Source of the DNA: Lyophyllum atratum
Lineage: Eukaryota; Basidiomycota; Agaricomycetes; Agaricales; Lyophyllaceae
NCBI GenBank assembly: GCA_014905825.1
Contig: JACGCN010000006.1
Location: 1,054,001 to 1,118,000, forward strand
DNA: 64,000 nucleotides
Direction of reading: 5' to 3'
The translations under genes and the position numbers were made by a program. This document shows, one piece after another, positions 22,114 to 33,710 of this stretch. The notes beneath the pieces are model-generated. The model was not told where the DNA came from. It saw only the letters and a list, made by a program, of their open reading frames with translations, and did not search any database. Positions within the stretch are counted from its first letter, which is position 1, and every line of letters begins with the position of its first letter.

Positions 22114-23186
22114 ATGCCGACCATTCCTCTTGAAGCTGGAGACTCACATTCGGACCGTGTATTTCGTGTGCTAGTTACTGGCTTTGGTGTGAGTGATCTA
22201 GTCGTCGTGTTCCTGGTGGTGGCAGTGGGCGCAACACCTAACTTGTCGTAAGCTTAGCCATTCAATCAATACGAGGTGAACCCATCATGGTTAGCAGTAA
22301 AACCTCTGCACAACACCATCGTATCCGCCGATACATCTAGTCCCATTGTTGTGGAGGATGAAGTCGTATTAGAAGAAAACCAGAATCGAGCCCTTCCAAT
22401 CCATATCTCTGCCCTTGAAGTCCCTGTTTCATACGAAGCAGTTCTCGCAATTGTCCCTGGTCTGCATGCGCGACCACCAATACTGCCGGAATCTGCAAAA
22501 TCACTCTTTCCATCGCCACCACCTTCAGGCTATGATTTTATCTTCCACATCGGTGTGGCTGGCCGCGGTCCCCTTCGGATGGAAAGGCAGGGTCATAAGC
22601 TGGGATATCATATGAAGGATGCCACTGGGAAACTTGCTTCTGTCGTTCGCTCCTCACCGAAAGATTTCAGTCGCAGAGCTGACGACACCCTAGTCGCGGA
22701 GAACCAAGAAAGGGAGAGGCTGGGGATGGAGATTGTGGAGGCCATAGGAGACACTGCTGTTAGGCCCACCCGTGGGTTCGGCGCTGCATACGAGAATTTT
22801 CCTGACGAGATAACTACCGAAATTGATGTGACAAGACTGGTTCAAGATTTGAAACAGTCTGGCATTGAGGTTTGTCCAAATCGTGACATTTATCTTGACC
22901 GCCAATCTGACTGATTCATTAGCAAATTTATACGTCCATGGACGCTGGTCACTACATTTGCGACTTCATATATTACTGCTCACTAGCGGAAGCTAAACGC
23001 AACGCCAACCCCTACGAAAAACGCAGAAACACTCAAGTGCTATTTCTGCACTGTCCACCCATCAACCAACCACTTAGCACAGAAGAAGTTACGGAGGCAA
23101 TACAACGAATCGTTGTGTGGGAATGCAAGGAGATGCAGATGCAGGATGAGGAGAATGCGAATGCAGACATGCTGAAGGGAAACTGA
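22114..23186 (+). CDS. Pyroglutamyl peptidase I (peptidase C15)
   Basis: Cytosolic cysteine peptidase removing N-terminal pyroglutamate from peptides. ATG 22114 begins MPTIPLEAGD. The first beta strand is RVFRVLVTGFG, joined over an intron (about 22190-22259) to PFNQYEVNPSWLAV. The middle includes FIFHIGVAGRGPLRMERQ, matching the C15 core. After an intron near 22870-22920 come the catalytic Cys in YTSMDAGHYICDF and the catalytic His in TQVLFLHCPP, followed by INQPLSTEEVTEAI. It is longer than bacterial Pcp, with fungal insertions, and has an intact frame. Its start is 112 bp downstream of the MGS1 stop on the same strand. Confidence 0.9.
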
Positions 23187-23420
23187 CTCTGCACTGCGGA
23201 TGTAATTTTGTACTCGAAATAGGACGGAAGCAATTGTAGTCGTTATTAATAACCGAAATCGGAGATAAGGCATTATCACGCGCTGTGCCGTTCCAATCAC
23301 CTGACCAGATCGCGCGACTCTTGCTCATTCAAGTGCGCCATTAAATTTACTGACTGATGATATCGAGCCCCGGATTCAGCAGAGACACGATCGAGCTCAG
23401 ACTGAGCCATTCTTAACTCT

Positions 23421-24235
23421 ATGGCCACCGATATTACGTTCCACCCAGGTCCGTTTTCTTCTCCTAACTTGAAAGCACATTGCTTAGAAAAGAGTCCATA
23501 CATCAGGCTCCGTAACTGCTGCGGAACGCGCAGAGTTTCTGAATCAAAAAGGCGTCACGATCTGGCTGACTGGACTTAGTGCCAGTGGAAAGGTGTGTCG
23601 GTTTTCTCAGCTCCAGATCCTGAGAGCGTAACAGACCTTCGTAGTCAACGATCGCATGTGCCTTAGAGCAACACCTTCTGCATCTGCATAAATTTGTCTA
23701 CCGCTTAGACGGTGACAATGTGAGATTTGGTCTAAACAAAGATCTGGGCTTTGACGAGAAGTCTAGGAACGAGAACATTCGAAGAATCGGCGAGGTGTGT
23801 AATAATGCTTGTTCTGTGCACCTCACGTCCCTACAAAGTCACAGGTATCAAAACTTTTTGCGGACTCGTCCTGCCTCGTGGTTACGGCCTTCATATCGCC
23901 TTATCTCGTCGATCGAGCCCTGGCCCGCGAGCTTCACGTCAAGGCGGGTATACCCTTCATCGAAGTTTTTGTTGATGCACCTCTCCACGTCGTTGAGAAA
24001 AGAGACCCTAAAGGGCTCTATAAAAAAGCTAGAGCTGGGGAAATCAAAGGTAGACTTTCATTACCAACCATACTTTTCCGTTTACCAATACCACTCGGAA
24101 GATTTCACAGGAATATCTGCTCCATACGAGGCACCTGTCAACCCGGAAATACACATCAAAACTCACGAAACAAATGTCGCGGAAAGCGTTGGCATTATCA
24201 CGGAATACCTTACTGCAAACCATTACATTTTATGA
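23421..24235 (+). CDS. MET14: Adenylylsulfate (APS) kinase
   Basis: Phosphorylates adenosine 5'-phosphosulfate to PAPS in sulfate assimilation. ATG 23421 (MATDITFHP) is followed by an intron, then [14 protein letters not shown] with the P-loop completed across a second intron by [12 protein letters not shown]. Then come the signatures [18 protein letters not shown] and [15 protein letters not shown], and after another intron [52 protein letters not shown] and [12 protein letters not shown]. It ends TANHYIL, TGA at 24233-24235. About 200 residues, as expected. All junctions are in frame. It converges with the STE20-type kinase gene (110 bp between stops). Confidence 0.95.
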
Positions 24236-24345
24236 CTTGACGAGCCGCCATTGACGGGAAGATTCTGTCCTTAGGTTTTACGTATCTATATCGATTGTAC
24301 ATCCTAGTCATACATCGTGTGATAAATTACTCTTGGACAGCTGGT

Positions 24346-27255
24346 TCATATATCAAGAGGTAGAGTCGTCTGGCGCGAATGACTTGGAACTCCTGGTGTT
24401 ACCTGGTCGTCTTCGAGATCACTAGACACTTCCTGTTCTTCCTCGATGGTGTTGGTGTACACCTTGTCCAGCATTCCAGTTAATCCGACTTCGACCGCAG
24501 TCAACCAATGTGTGAGATCATCGATAGTCCGCGCAAGTTCTGAAAACGTATTCTCATCCGTGATCAGCTTACTATAATCCAGAGGTCGAATTGGGGGTCC
24601 CAGTAGTGGTGTGGATGTTGCCGTGGTACCGAGGGAGGTTTTACGTGCGTGTGCGCTGCCTCGCTCAGATAGAGCAGCCGAAAACAGAGGTTCCGTCAAG
24701 TTTCTGCGCAAGGGAGGAGGCGACTGTGATCTCGGAAGGCCCAGCGAGAACGAAGACGCCGTGGAGGATGCCGCGTCTCGGAAGGCTGAATATTGTCGAT
24801 GCGTATCTGCACTGTTGCTCGTCACAGATGAGCTGAGTGAGCTCGGCGATGACAGAAAATGGCGAGTATTATAGACTGCAGCCGATGGGGAAGGTGGGAG
24901 GAGGTCTGACATCCCTAGGTGATGCTCAGATGTGAGGGATGGAATCTGAAGATCCAGTCGTCAAGGTGGGTGAGATACCCAGGGCTCTTCAAACTCACCT
25001 TAAGAACGTCCTTAAGTCCAGGTGTTCCAGGGTTGTTGCTCAGACTGGTGTCACTGCCGCTTCTGCTTCTACCTGACAGAGCGAACGGTTTCAAGGGGGG
25101 ATTCAAAGCCGTCGCGTCGGTTGTTGGACCTTTGCGAAACAACGGGGCCTCGATGGTAGACAGAGGGGCCTCAGGAAGCGTAGTTGCTGACCTTGTTCGT
25201 GTGATCGAAGTCGGCAACATGGGGCTAGGTGCGGGCATATATCGCGCTGAAGCGGAGGTGTCCAGGGAATACGTAGATTGGTGCGCGTTTAATGAGCTCG
25301 CTGAGGTCGACGTGCTAAGATGTGTGGGTGATAATCGACTGTGTGAATGTGGGCTGATGGGAGTTTGGTCAGGGGAGCGAAAGGCTTTGGAGAAGGCGGG
25401 AATTGGAAGGAGGAGGGTGACGCCAAATCGAGACTATCTACTCTTCCATTCCGTCGTGGACCAAGGGCCTCGCCTGTACTCTGTGACCTTTTTCTGATCA
25501 TCAGAGGAGACTTCGAGGGAAGGCTTTCTGGAGTAAAAGAAGGGAGGCCAGGTGTAACAGTGGTCGCTGGACTCGTCTCGTCATTGACTTCGTCCTCATT
25601 TGAAGGAGACGAAACCGTATCGTTATTAGAAGGGGCGCGGTTCGAACGAAGGGTACGAAGCTCGCGGAGAGTGGGTTTCTTGGCCGGGTCACCGAAAAAA
25701 TCAAGGGAAGAAGGATCAGCGGAGGGACTTGGTCGTGTACCAGGGGAGTGACTTGATACATCGTCGAAAGACGTAGGCTCGTCGTCTGAACCAGGAACAC
25801 TTGAGGACAGTTTGGAGCGTGAGCGGGCCATACCCCGTGGAGGATATACAAAACTTTTTTGTTTTGCGGTAAGTTCATCGCCAAGAGTATCCAATGTTGC
25901 AGCCCTTTTCATTGCCATTCGTTCTCTCGCAGGCGAAGGTGACGTTGAGGGAGGAACAGAGCTCGGTGGACTTGGAGTACTGGAATTCGTAGGAATTTGA
26001 AAAACCGGTGGTCGAAGGGTTTCCTGCTGAGGGGTGGTGTCGTCTTCGAAAAGAAGGCGAAGGGAGGATGGCAGCGTGGATGACGGTGGAGGGCGAACAG
26101 TCGACTGAGTCGGCTCATTGTCACTTTTTGTATCAGGCACTATGTCCTCGTTATACGGGGCGTGTCGAAACGAGTGGCCACGGACGGTCTCAAATTCCCA
26201 AGGATTCTCATCCTCGACATGCAGTCGCAACAGGCTATATCGGAGAAACAAGATTTAGCCTCTGATACGCTGGACCTCAGCATCACCTACTCTTGCTCCT
26301 CCTCCTCCTCCCAGTCTAGGGGTTCGGCAAGGCTAGCTCTCTTTTCCGCCTGTTCAAAGCGCAAAACGAGGTCTTTGAGAAGTGACACGCTGACTTTAGA
26401 CACAGACTTGATCCATTTTGACTTGCTTAGTTCGTCTGCTGGTAAGCGCTAAACACAATCAGCTAAAGATGCGAAGTAGATGTAGGTTTGTATACTTCGG
26501 CTGGGGATTCCTTGAGGCACATTGCCATAAAGTCTCGTAGATCCTTCCCAGCCTCCTGATCTTGAAGGCGGGGTGGCTTGGCCTTCGGGATTAGATCCAT
26601 GACCTTAATATTTTCCACAGTATTATGAGGTGGGCTGCCTTTGATCATCTCGTAAATCAAGATGCCCAAGCTCCAGATATCAGCCTTGGTGTCGTATACT
26701 GGGAGGGTTTGCAGGAGTTCCGGAGCCATCCAATGAGGAGTTCCTGTCAAGGTATTTCGCTTGCTAAACGATGTAGCAAGGAGTGCAGAAACACCGAAAT
26801 CGCAGATAACAACCTTTCCAGTAGCCGTGACTAGTATATTGGCGGCTTTTATATCTCTGTGGATGACCGGGGACTTTGTGAAGATAGGCTAGGCCAACGA
26901 GGACTTCCCTGACGATGACCGAAACGTATCTCTCCTCCAGACAGTTGCTCCTTGACGCCTTCATCAGCGACAGCACACTGCCTCCCTCAGCAAGCTCCAT
27001 CACGATCCAAACGCGAGGGCCATCCATGTAGCAACCATAGTACTTGGTGATGTTGGGAGCATCTCGGAGCTGGGTGAGGAGAGCAACCTCTCGCTGGATG
27101 TCGCCAACATCATCTGAGCCGGACTTGTCGTCGAGGTTGATGATCTTGAGCGCCACGACATTTCCGGTGGGAATGTGTACGCCCTTGTGTACTGAGCCAT
27201 AGGCACCCTTCCCGATGGTCTCGACACGCTTGTAGAGCTGGTGCACCGACGCCAT
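24346..27255 (-). CDS. STE20/GCK-family protein kinase, Nak1/Kic1-like
   Basis: Serine/threonine kinase of the type that acts with Mor2 and NDR kinases in cell polarity. ATG 27255 begins MASVHQLYKRVETIGKGAYG (glycine-rich loop), then VALKIINLD (catalytic Lys), VWIVMELAEGGSV, the catalytic loop around 26870, ICDFGVSALLATSF, TGTPHWMAPELLQTLPVYD, ADIWSLGILIYEMIKGSPP and the end of the domain near 26463. C-terminal parts include KSKWIKSVSKVSVSLLKDLV and DENPWEFETV, then a roughly 450-residue Ser/Pro-rich linker. A conserved tail (YSKLITDENTFSELARTIDD, LTHWLTAVEVGLTGMLDKVY) is typical of Nak1/Kic1 orthologues and argues that 24.3-27.3 kb is one gene. An extra base in GGGG 26869-26872 breaks VPVIHRDIKAAN. 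Further breaks near 25390 and 26280 are unresolved. Confidence 0.85.
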
Positions 27256-27332
27256 GCATGTATGGTCTATACCAGTGCACGTGACCACATGACTCGACGA
27301 AAACACCATTGCACCCTCCTTCCCTCAACACC
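27256..27332. promoter_or_regulatory. 77-bp divergent promoter, kinase / eIF2B gamma
   Basis: Only 77 bp separate the ATG codons of two divergent essential-type genes. A CACGTGAC motif (E-box-like CACGTG) at about 27277-27284 is the only obvious candidate regulatory site. Confidence 0.5.
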
Positions 27333-29251
27333 ATGGACATCGAGCGCGAGTCTGTCCACCTTGCCAAGCGCGAATTCCTCGCCGTCCTCCTCGCCGGCTT
27401 TGGCAACGAGTAATGTTCTCTCTGCACTCCAATCCGCCATCTAACCCGTTTCAGACTTCTTCCATTGACCAGTGATCATGGAGAGGAGCCGTGTCCCAAG
27501 GCCCTGCTTCCAGTCGCTAACAAACCCATGATCGACTATACTCTGACATGGCTAGAACAGGCTGGCATTAGAGGTTCTTCCCGTTGTGTCCGGATCTCTT
27601 GATATCTAACTTATGTCTATTGATAAGATGTGCTCCTAATCTGCCCCTCAGTCCATCGGCCAGCGATATATCATCACATACACTCAGGCGCCTCTGTTTC
27701 TCTATCTTCTTCTTTACGAATAGATCTACAAACATACGACGAATCCCAGGATACGAGCGTCGGAACATGCACCCTCCTCCGTCATTTTTCTAGCCGGATC
27801 ACAGAAGATTTTGTTCTCGTTCCCTGTGATTTCATCCCTCCACCAACGCTGCCTTTGAGTACCCTTCTCAATAAATTCCGCGCCGACGCCATTTCTGATG
27901 GATCGATCGCGACGACTTGCTGGTTTGCTGACCACAAACCTGAAAAGGGCGCTTTCCCAGACGAGTGGGGTCCACATCCACAGCCTTTTCCTATAGTCTG
28001 GGACGAGTCCTCAGGGACCCTACTACATATAGATACACCGGATGACCAGGAAAGGAATGCAGAAGAAATCGAGTTGCGCATGGCTTTGTTGTCGCGGTTT
28101 GTTTTCCTATCCTCTGCCCCTGCGTTATCTGATCCGCTTTACATTATAGATATCCTCGAACAAAGCTTTCCTCCACTCTCCAGGACTCGCATGTATACGT
28201 CTGTCGACGATCCGTGCTGGACGCCTTACATGAAAAGCGGCATTTTGATTCTTTCCGAGAAGAATTCCTTCCATGGCTGCTGAAAATCCAATACCAGCGC
28301 ACACGCAGAAGAAAATATGCTCGATGTGAAGGGCTGATCCATTTCTTTCTCTCAATAATGGCTGATTTTGCGGAATAGACCTCAATCCAATCACGAACAC
28401 CGCATCACAGGCCCTCGCACTAAAACACTCAACGATGACGAAAGATACAAGTGCTTCTGATGATTCCTTTTGCACATTGCTCTCGAAGGATCCGTCTGTT
28501 TCTGTTCCACCATCGCCCACAGAGGGCGATGAAGATCAGGAAGGCTCCAATAGTTTTCGAGTAGGGGTGATTATTCATCGCGCCACTACTGGATTTGCTA
28601 TCCGTGTAAACACCATCCCCAACTACCTTGAAATGAATCGGCGGGTAAGTTATATAATACTCATGCTACATTCAGTCACATAACCTCGATTTACCATCAT
28701 AGCTTCTCTCCGAAGTCACTTATAGCCTGCCCACAGAACCTAAAGACCGCTCTCTGATCGACCAGAAAGCCCAGATTTCAAGCGATACTATCATTGGCGG
28801 ATCGTCACAGGTCTCGGAACGAACCACAATAAAGAAATCCATTATTGGGCGCCACTGTGTGATAGGAAAGATGGTGAAGATTGTCGGATGCGTTTTGCTG
28901 GACCATTGCGTGATAGAAGATGGGTAAGCCTAACTATGGATTCGTGTAAACGTTGGCTGATTATTGTAGTGCGAAACTCGACGGGTGCATATTGGGCAAG
29001 AATACCAAGGTCGGGTCTAAGGCTGAGCTATCGCGATGCGTTACTCAGGCTGGGTACGAAGTCAACGCCGGAGGTGCGAAGTGTTATCTCGTTATGCCCC
29101 TCGTTATATTAACATGCGTTCATTTCAAGAAACTGTCAAAGGTGAAAAGTTGGACGTCTCGGACTGGATGGCTGCTCCAGACGAAGATGACGACGACGAC
29201 GACGATCAAGACGACGATGGAAGTGATCAGGACACAGAGGAGAGTGACTGA
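27333..29251 (+). CDS. GCD1: Translation initiation factor eIF2B subunit gamma
   Basis: Catalytic-subcomplex subunit of the GDP/GTP exchange factor for eIF2. ATG 27333 gives MDIERESVHLAKREFLAVLL and AGFGNE, then across an intron EEPCPKALLPVANKPMIDYT, i.e. the nucleotidyltransferase-like domain, followed by GIRDVLLICPSVHRPAIYHH. Mid-part: DFVLVPCDFIPPPTLPLSTL and VLDALHEKRHFDSFREEFLP. The C-terminal half carries left-handed beta-helix hexapeptides (ISSDTIIGGSSQV, IIGRHCVIGKMVKIVGCVLL, VIEDGAKLDGCILG). The end is strongly acidic (DEDDDDDDDQDDDGS). About seven introns, all in frame. It converges with eIF3c. Confidence 0.93.
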
Positions 29252-29566
29252 CTGCAGAATCTGTTACTTACTATTAGACGTGATAACTACTTATCATTCT
29301 GTGGCTACCGAATGTCAATTTCGATCTTCTAAGCCGATGTTTAGAATATTAATCATTTGAGGTTGATTCAGTTTGAGTTGGCCGGTCAGGCATACCACTA
29401 TCAGAATGGATCAAGAAGTGGGCCTAAACGTTCAGTAAACGCAAGCCAATGATCAGTTACTCAGGCCTCGGGTGTCGGCGGGGCCAGACATGCTCAGACA
29501 GTAGACACAATATGATTGCAAGAAGCAGAACGAAAGATAGCAATTCAGGATTACATACAACATTGT

Positions 29567-32525
29567 TTACCCTGCCCTCTGTGATGTATTGCCCGGCATT
29601 TGGTTCCCAAGGCCTTGTGAGAAGCGACCACCGCGACCACCTCGCGCACCTCCTAATTACGTAGATGAAAAAGTCAATGGTCTTGAATTTTAGAAGGTTG
29701 AAGACAGGGTACGTACCACGGGCGCCTCTAGTCCTCTCGCCACGTCCCCTGCGTTCCTGAGCCTGTTCTCCACGCTTGTCACCCTTAGTACCATCGGCTC
29801 TGTCGCCCCAGCCACCGGTGCCGCCCATCTTGATATCCAGCGCCTTCTCACTTTGATCAACCATGGCTGCTAGTTTCTCTGCTACGGTCTGCGCCAGCTG
29901 CTGCGTGCGGGAGAGCTCGATGCGGTGGAAAACAACAACGTCGCCGGACTGGTCGAGCGAGGCGGAGAGCTCTTCACTCCAAATCATCTTTGAGACGATC
30001 GAGGTCACAGTGCGGACGGGGAGGGAGAACGTCCGCGAGAGCAGTGATATAGATAGAGTGCTGTAATGCGGGGCATAGGTGAAGAGGTAGGTCCGCAGGC
30101 CTTGCTCCTGTATCCGTCTGTGTTTGAAGGGAAGAACGGTAAGCAAAAGATAAAGGTTGCTTGAGGGAGAGACTTACTTTGCCAGCATTTCCTTGACTGT
30201 TGCAGCCTCCGGCATGAGGCTCCAGATTTTGATACTCTGGATAAGATCTCGACACTGTTCCCATTCACCATCCTGCAAAGCCTTGCTCGCCTGCATGATG
30301 TGGTCGCGAGTGCTTTCAGGAGGGCCGGTGAAAACTTGACGATCGGCGAAATCGAGAAGTCGGCGGAAAGGTTTCGAAATGGCTTTGCGTTTCATTTCCT
30401 CAGAATCAATGCTGGCAAGGAGGGGTATCTCAACAAGCATGCTTGACACCAGGAAGGCTGCCTCGAGAAGCTCCGTGTTGATGTGCATGTGGAACGGTAG
30501 CTGGCGCTGTTTCTCGGCCTTCTCTTGTTCGGGTGAGATAACCTGGAAGCGTTGTTGATGAACACCCTGTGCGAGGAGTTCCTTGACGCGTTGAGTAGTG
30601 AAAATGTCTTGAAGAGTTGCCTGGGCCTCCTTGATGAGGCCAGAGCGGAAGGCACACAGGCCAAGCTGGACGACGGTGCGGTTGTAAAGGATCTGCGTGG
30701 CGACGTCGGCGGAGTGGATCGATTCTTGCAAGTGAGACATAAGGAGCATGTCACGGGCCGTGTAGAAGTCGTTGTGCAGCGCATGGTGATAGATGTGGCT
30801 GAGCATCGCACGGGTTCTAAGTAGCGAGTTGCCTGATTTGTAGAGGTAGACACAGAGGGAGTGGATGAGTGCAGAGGTCGTCGCTTGTAGAGAGAGGATC
30901 ATGTTGGGCTTGATTTCTGACGCGTCTGCAGCTGCTTCTAGGGCTTGTACAACAGCATTAGGCTGTTGAGAGAATTGAGATGGATCATTCAAAGACACAG
31001 GCTTAACCACAAACCTTGGAATAGATGTGCTCAAGGCGTCGCATGACCACACGACCCAGCGGCTCGTCTTGCTTGGTCTTCTCGTAGAAGGCCTGCGCGC
31101 GACAGATGGTGCAGTAAAGCACCTTTTCATCCTTCAGGCGGTCAACGTACTCTGTACCATGGGGGTCGATGTTTTGCAAGCTCCGCGTGAATTCATCGTC
31201 CAATCGATCGATGAAGCTGATGATACTGCCACGGATTCGCACAACACCACCCTCTGTCGCAGGTGATCTTTCGATTGACTCGTCGTAGTCGTCTGTGAGT
31301 TCTTGAATGGAATAGTTTGCGTCGGACGCGACGATGGATACCAGTTGGTCCACCTCGCGCTGAGCAGAGAGCCAGAGTTCTATGGGCATATGGGTGGCGA
31401 CAGACGAGTTGTAATCGAAACGAGAGGAGATAAGAGCGAGAAGAACGCGGATCCGTTGGTAGGAGGTGACAGCGACTTCAAGGAGTTTTTCGAGGATTCG
31501 AATTTGTTCAGCACGATCGGTATTCTAGATGAATAAATCATGAAGCGGGACAAGGAGAAAAGGGATGTTCAGGGACTGACCTTCTTTCCACGAGCCTCTT
31601 GCACAGCTTGGAGGTTTTTGAAGATGCCCTCCGCGGTAAACTGCATAACCTTGCCTCCCTTTCCAACGGTTGTGAAATCATCAGCTTCTTCATCCTCTGC
31701 ACCTGCTACAACTACCCGTCTCCCGGTTACGACGGGTTCGGGTGCAACTACTGCTGTATATTCGCGCTCAAAGGCCTCGGGATCCTGCAGCAAATAGTTG
31801 AGATTTTTGAAGAGGGTTTGACATACGGTAAAAACATACATCCTGGAATTTCTTGACTTCGACCTCATACTCCTTCAGCGCCTTTTTCACCTTTTGCTTG
31901 ACAGCGGTGAGTGCCTTGGCATTCGTAGCATTCATCTTTTTCTTCGCTTCCTTCTCCTTTGCGACAGCTGTGTTGAGGGACGTCTCAAGGCCGGCGAGGG
32001 TCTGAATGTAAAAGGGAGGGACTGGCTCAGATACGTTATGCTGTCGTTGGACCATACGGGCCAGTTTGTCGAATTCTGCATGGAGACCGTTAATCGGATG
32101 TTATGTTAAGAAGAAGCAATGGTGGTACCGTTGGAGATAGCGACCCAGTCGTTGATTTTCAGACCATTCTCCATGACCTTTCCTGTGGCCTTCATCTCGT
32201 CCAACCGCCTCTCTGTAGCACTCTTGATCCGCACTCCTGGTGCCTCCGCATCGTCACTCTCTTCCTCATCAGTGTCATCTAGAGTGGGCAGGCCTGTTCG
32301 TCGCTGGGGTACTACATCGTCGTCGGATTCGCTCTCCTCCTCTGATTCTGACTCGCTGGAGTCGGAGCCGGCTGTTTTGAGGAATCGAGACATGGAGGCG
32401 GCGGGTTTCCCTGCGGATGGGGCGGGACGCTGGGGGACGTCCTCTGCGCCGCTGGACATGGACTCATCGTCGGAGGACTCGGTGTCCGAGTCAGAATCGC
32501 CTGCTTGTCTGAAGAATCGGGACAT
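29567..32525 (-). CDS. NIP1: Translation initiation factor eIF3 subunit C
   Basis: Core eIF3 subunit that bridges eIF1, eIF5 and the 40S ribosome. ATG 32525 opens an acidic, serine-rich N terminus with two similar blocks (MSRFFRQAGDSDSDTESSDD and MSRFLKTAGSDSSESES), as in the family. Then VMENGLKINDWVAISNEF, FKNLQAVQEARGKKN, IRILEKLLEVAVTSYQRIRV, HMPIELWLSAQREVDQLVSI and CTICRAQAFYEKTKQDEPLG. The helical repeats and PCI domain follow (AMLSHIYHHALHNDFYTARD, FRRLLDFADRQVFTGPPEST, SIVSKMIWSEELSASLDQ). The tail is glycine/arginine-rich (ERRGRGERTRGARG, then GARGGRGGRFSQG), ending RAG with TAA at 29569-29567. About seven introns, frame intact. Confidence 0.94.
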
Positions 32526-32642
32526 ATTGTGTTAAAGCCTTGCAGCAGTCCAGATCACAAATTTTACAACTTTTCGCACAACGCCAAACAAATAACATCA
32601 ATTTAAAATACAAGTCCGAAAATTATTATGCTAAGTGCACTA

Positions 32643-33619
32643 CTAATGGCGTTGCTCGCGGTACCGTTGAGCGAGATATCTGCGTACAACAGTCAGCTCA
32701 GAGCATAGATCAGGAGGCAGGCAACATACCCTTCTCCTCCCCAGAGGGTCAAGAGGCCGACGGTCACAGCAGAGACTATGCGGCGGTCCCATGTGGGCTT
32801 GTCCCAGTTAATGTAGGAAAAGTATCCGACCGTTCCCAAAATTGCAGTATTGACTGCAGGTGTCTCTTCAGAACAAAAAATAAAATGATCAGTGCATCGT
32901 GACTCACCTAGTCCAACAAGACCTCCTAGGACTCCGGGTCGGAGGATTTGCTCGCGCAGGTGCTTGTAAATCAAAGTGCCCTCTTCCTTGGCGCGGCGTG
33001 CTTCGGCTTGGCCACGGGGAGATTTGCGATACTTTTCAGCTGCATAGCCCTCCACAGACAGAAGTGCGATAGTGGCTGCAACGGCTGACGATATGACGGT
33101 CCTGTCACGACGGAGGTGGGGTTGTGTGTAGAAAGCGCGACCTGCGCCGGCAAGAAGGCCGATGTTGACTGAGGAGGATGTTTGATCAGCGTCAGGGTCG
33201 AAAAGGGGATGAAGAAATGTACCAAGACCAATTAGGCCACCGGCTACACCTGGTCGGAATAGATATTGCTTTGTGGCCTCCCAGAGGTAGAGACTTTCGG
33301 CCTCGACTTCTTTGAAGCGGCGATTGGACTTTTTATTCTTTGACGGGTTGGGTCCTTCGTCGTCGGAGTCGTTGTCGCCGTAAATTCTGCGACGAGCCTC
33401 GGAGGTCGTAGTAGCAGGGTGCGTCTTGGATTCGGGGGAGACGACGTTTATTTTAGCGGTGTCGTCGATGACATTGGGTGCATTGGGGGGGGTGGTGTTG
33501 AGAAGGGCAGGGTCAGGATGTGGCTGGGAACGTTGAGGACGGGGAGAAGGGTTTTGTGGACGACATACCTGTTCTGAAGGAGGAGGAGCGTTAGTAGCAG
33601 CGACAGAAGCGTAGGACAT
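32643..33619 (-). CDS. Membrane protein with two tandem copies of a hydrophobic module
   Basis: Unnamed basidiomycete family as far as I can tell. ATG 33619 begins MSYASVAATNAPPPSEQ, with an acidic/basic soluble N terminus (PDPALLNTTPPNAPNV). Two homologous modules of about 75 residues follow: YLFRPGVAGGLIGLVNIGLL ... SSAVAATIALLSVEGYAAEK, and ILRPGVLGGLVGLVNTAILG ... SAVTVGLLTLWGGEGYLAQR. Each has two hydrophobic stretches, separated by an Arg/Glu-rich linker. Introns at equivalent sites inside both GLV motifs support an old internal duplication. The C terminus is RYREQRH, TAG at 32645-32643. It may be an organelle outer-membrane protein (an OM14-like domain is one possibility), but this is low-confidence inference. 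Confidence 0.65.
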
Positions 33620-33710
33620 GGCGGCGATGTTCTTGTCGCCGCTGAAACAATGTCTTATAACCCAATCCCCTCTGATGTCATCGTCGTCATATTACGTACT
33701 CGAGTACTAT

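Noticed and set aside
25347..25751. Plus-strand ORF opposite the kinase linker
   Set aside because: Antisense of the Ser/Pro-rich linker of the STE20-type kinase, which has conserved sequence at both ends.
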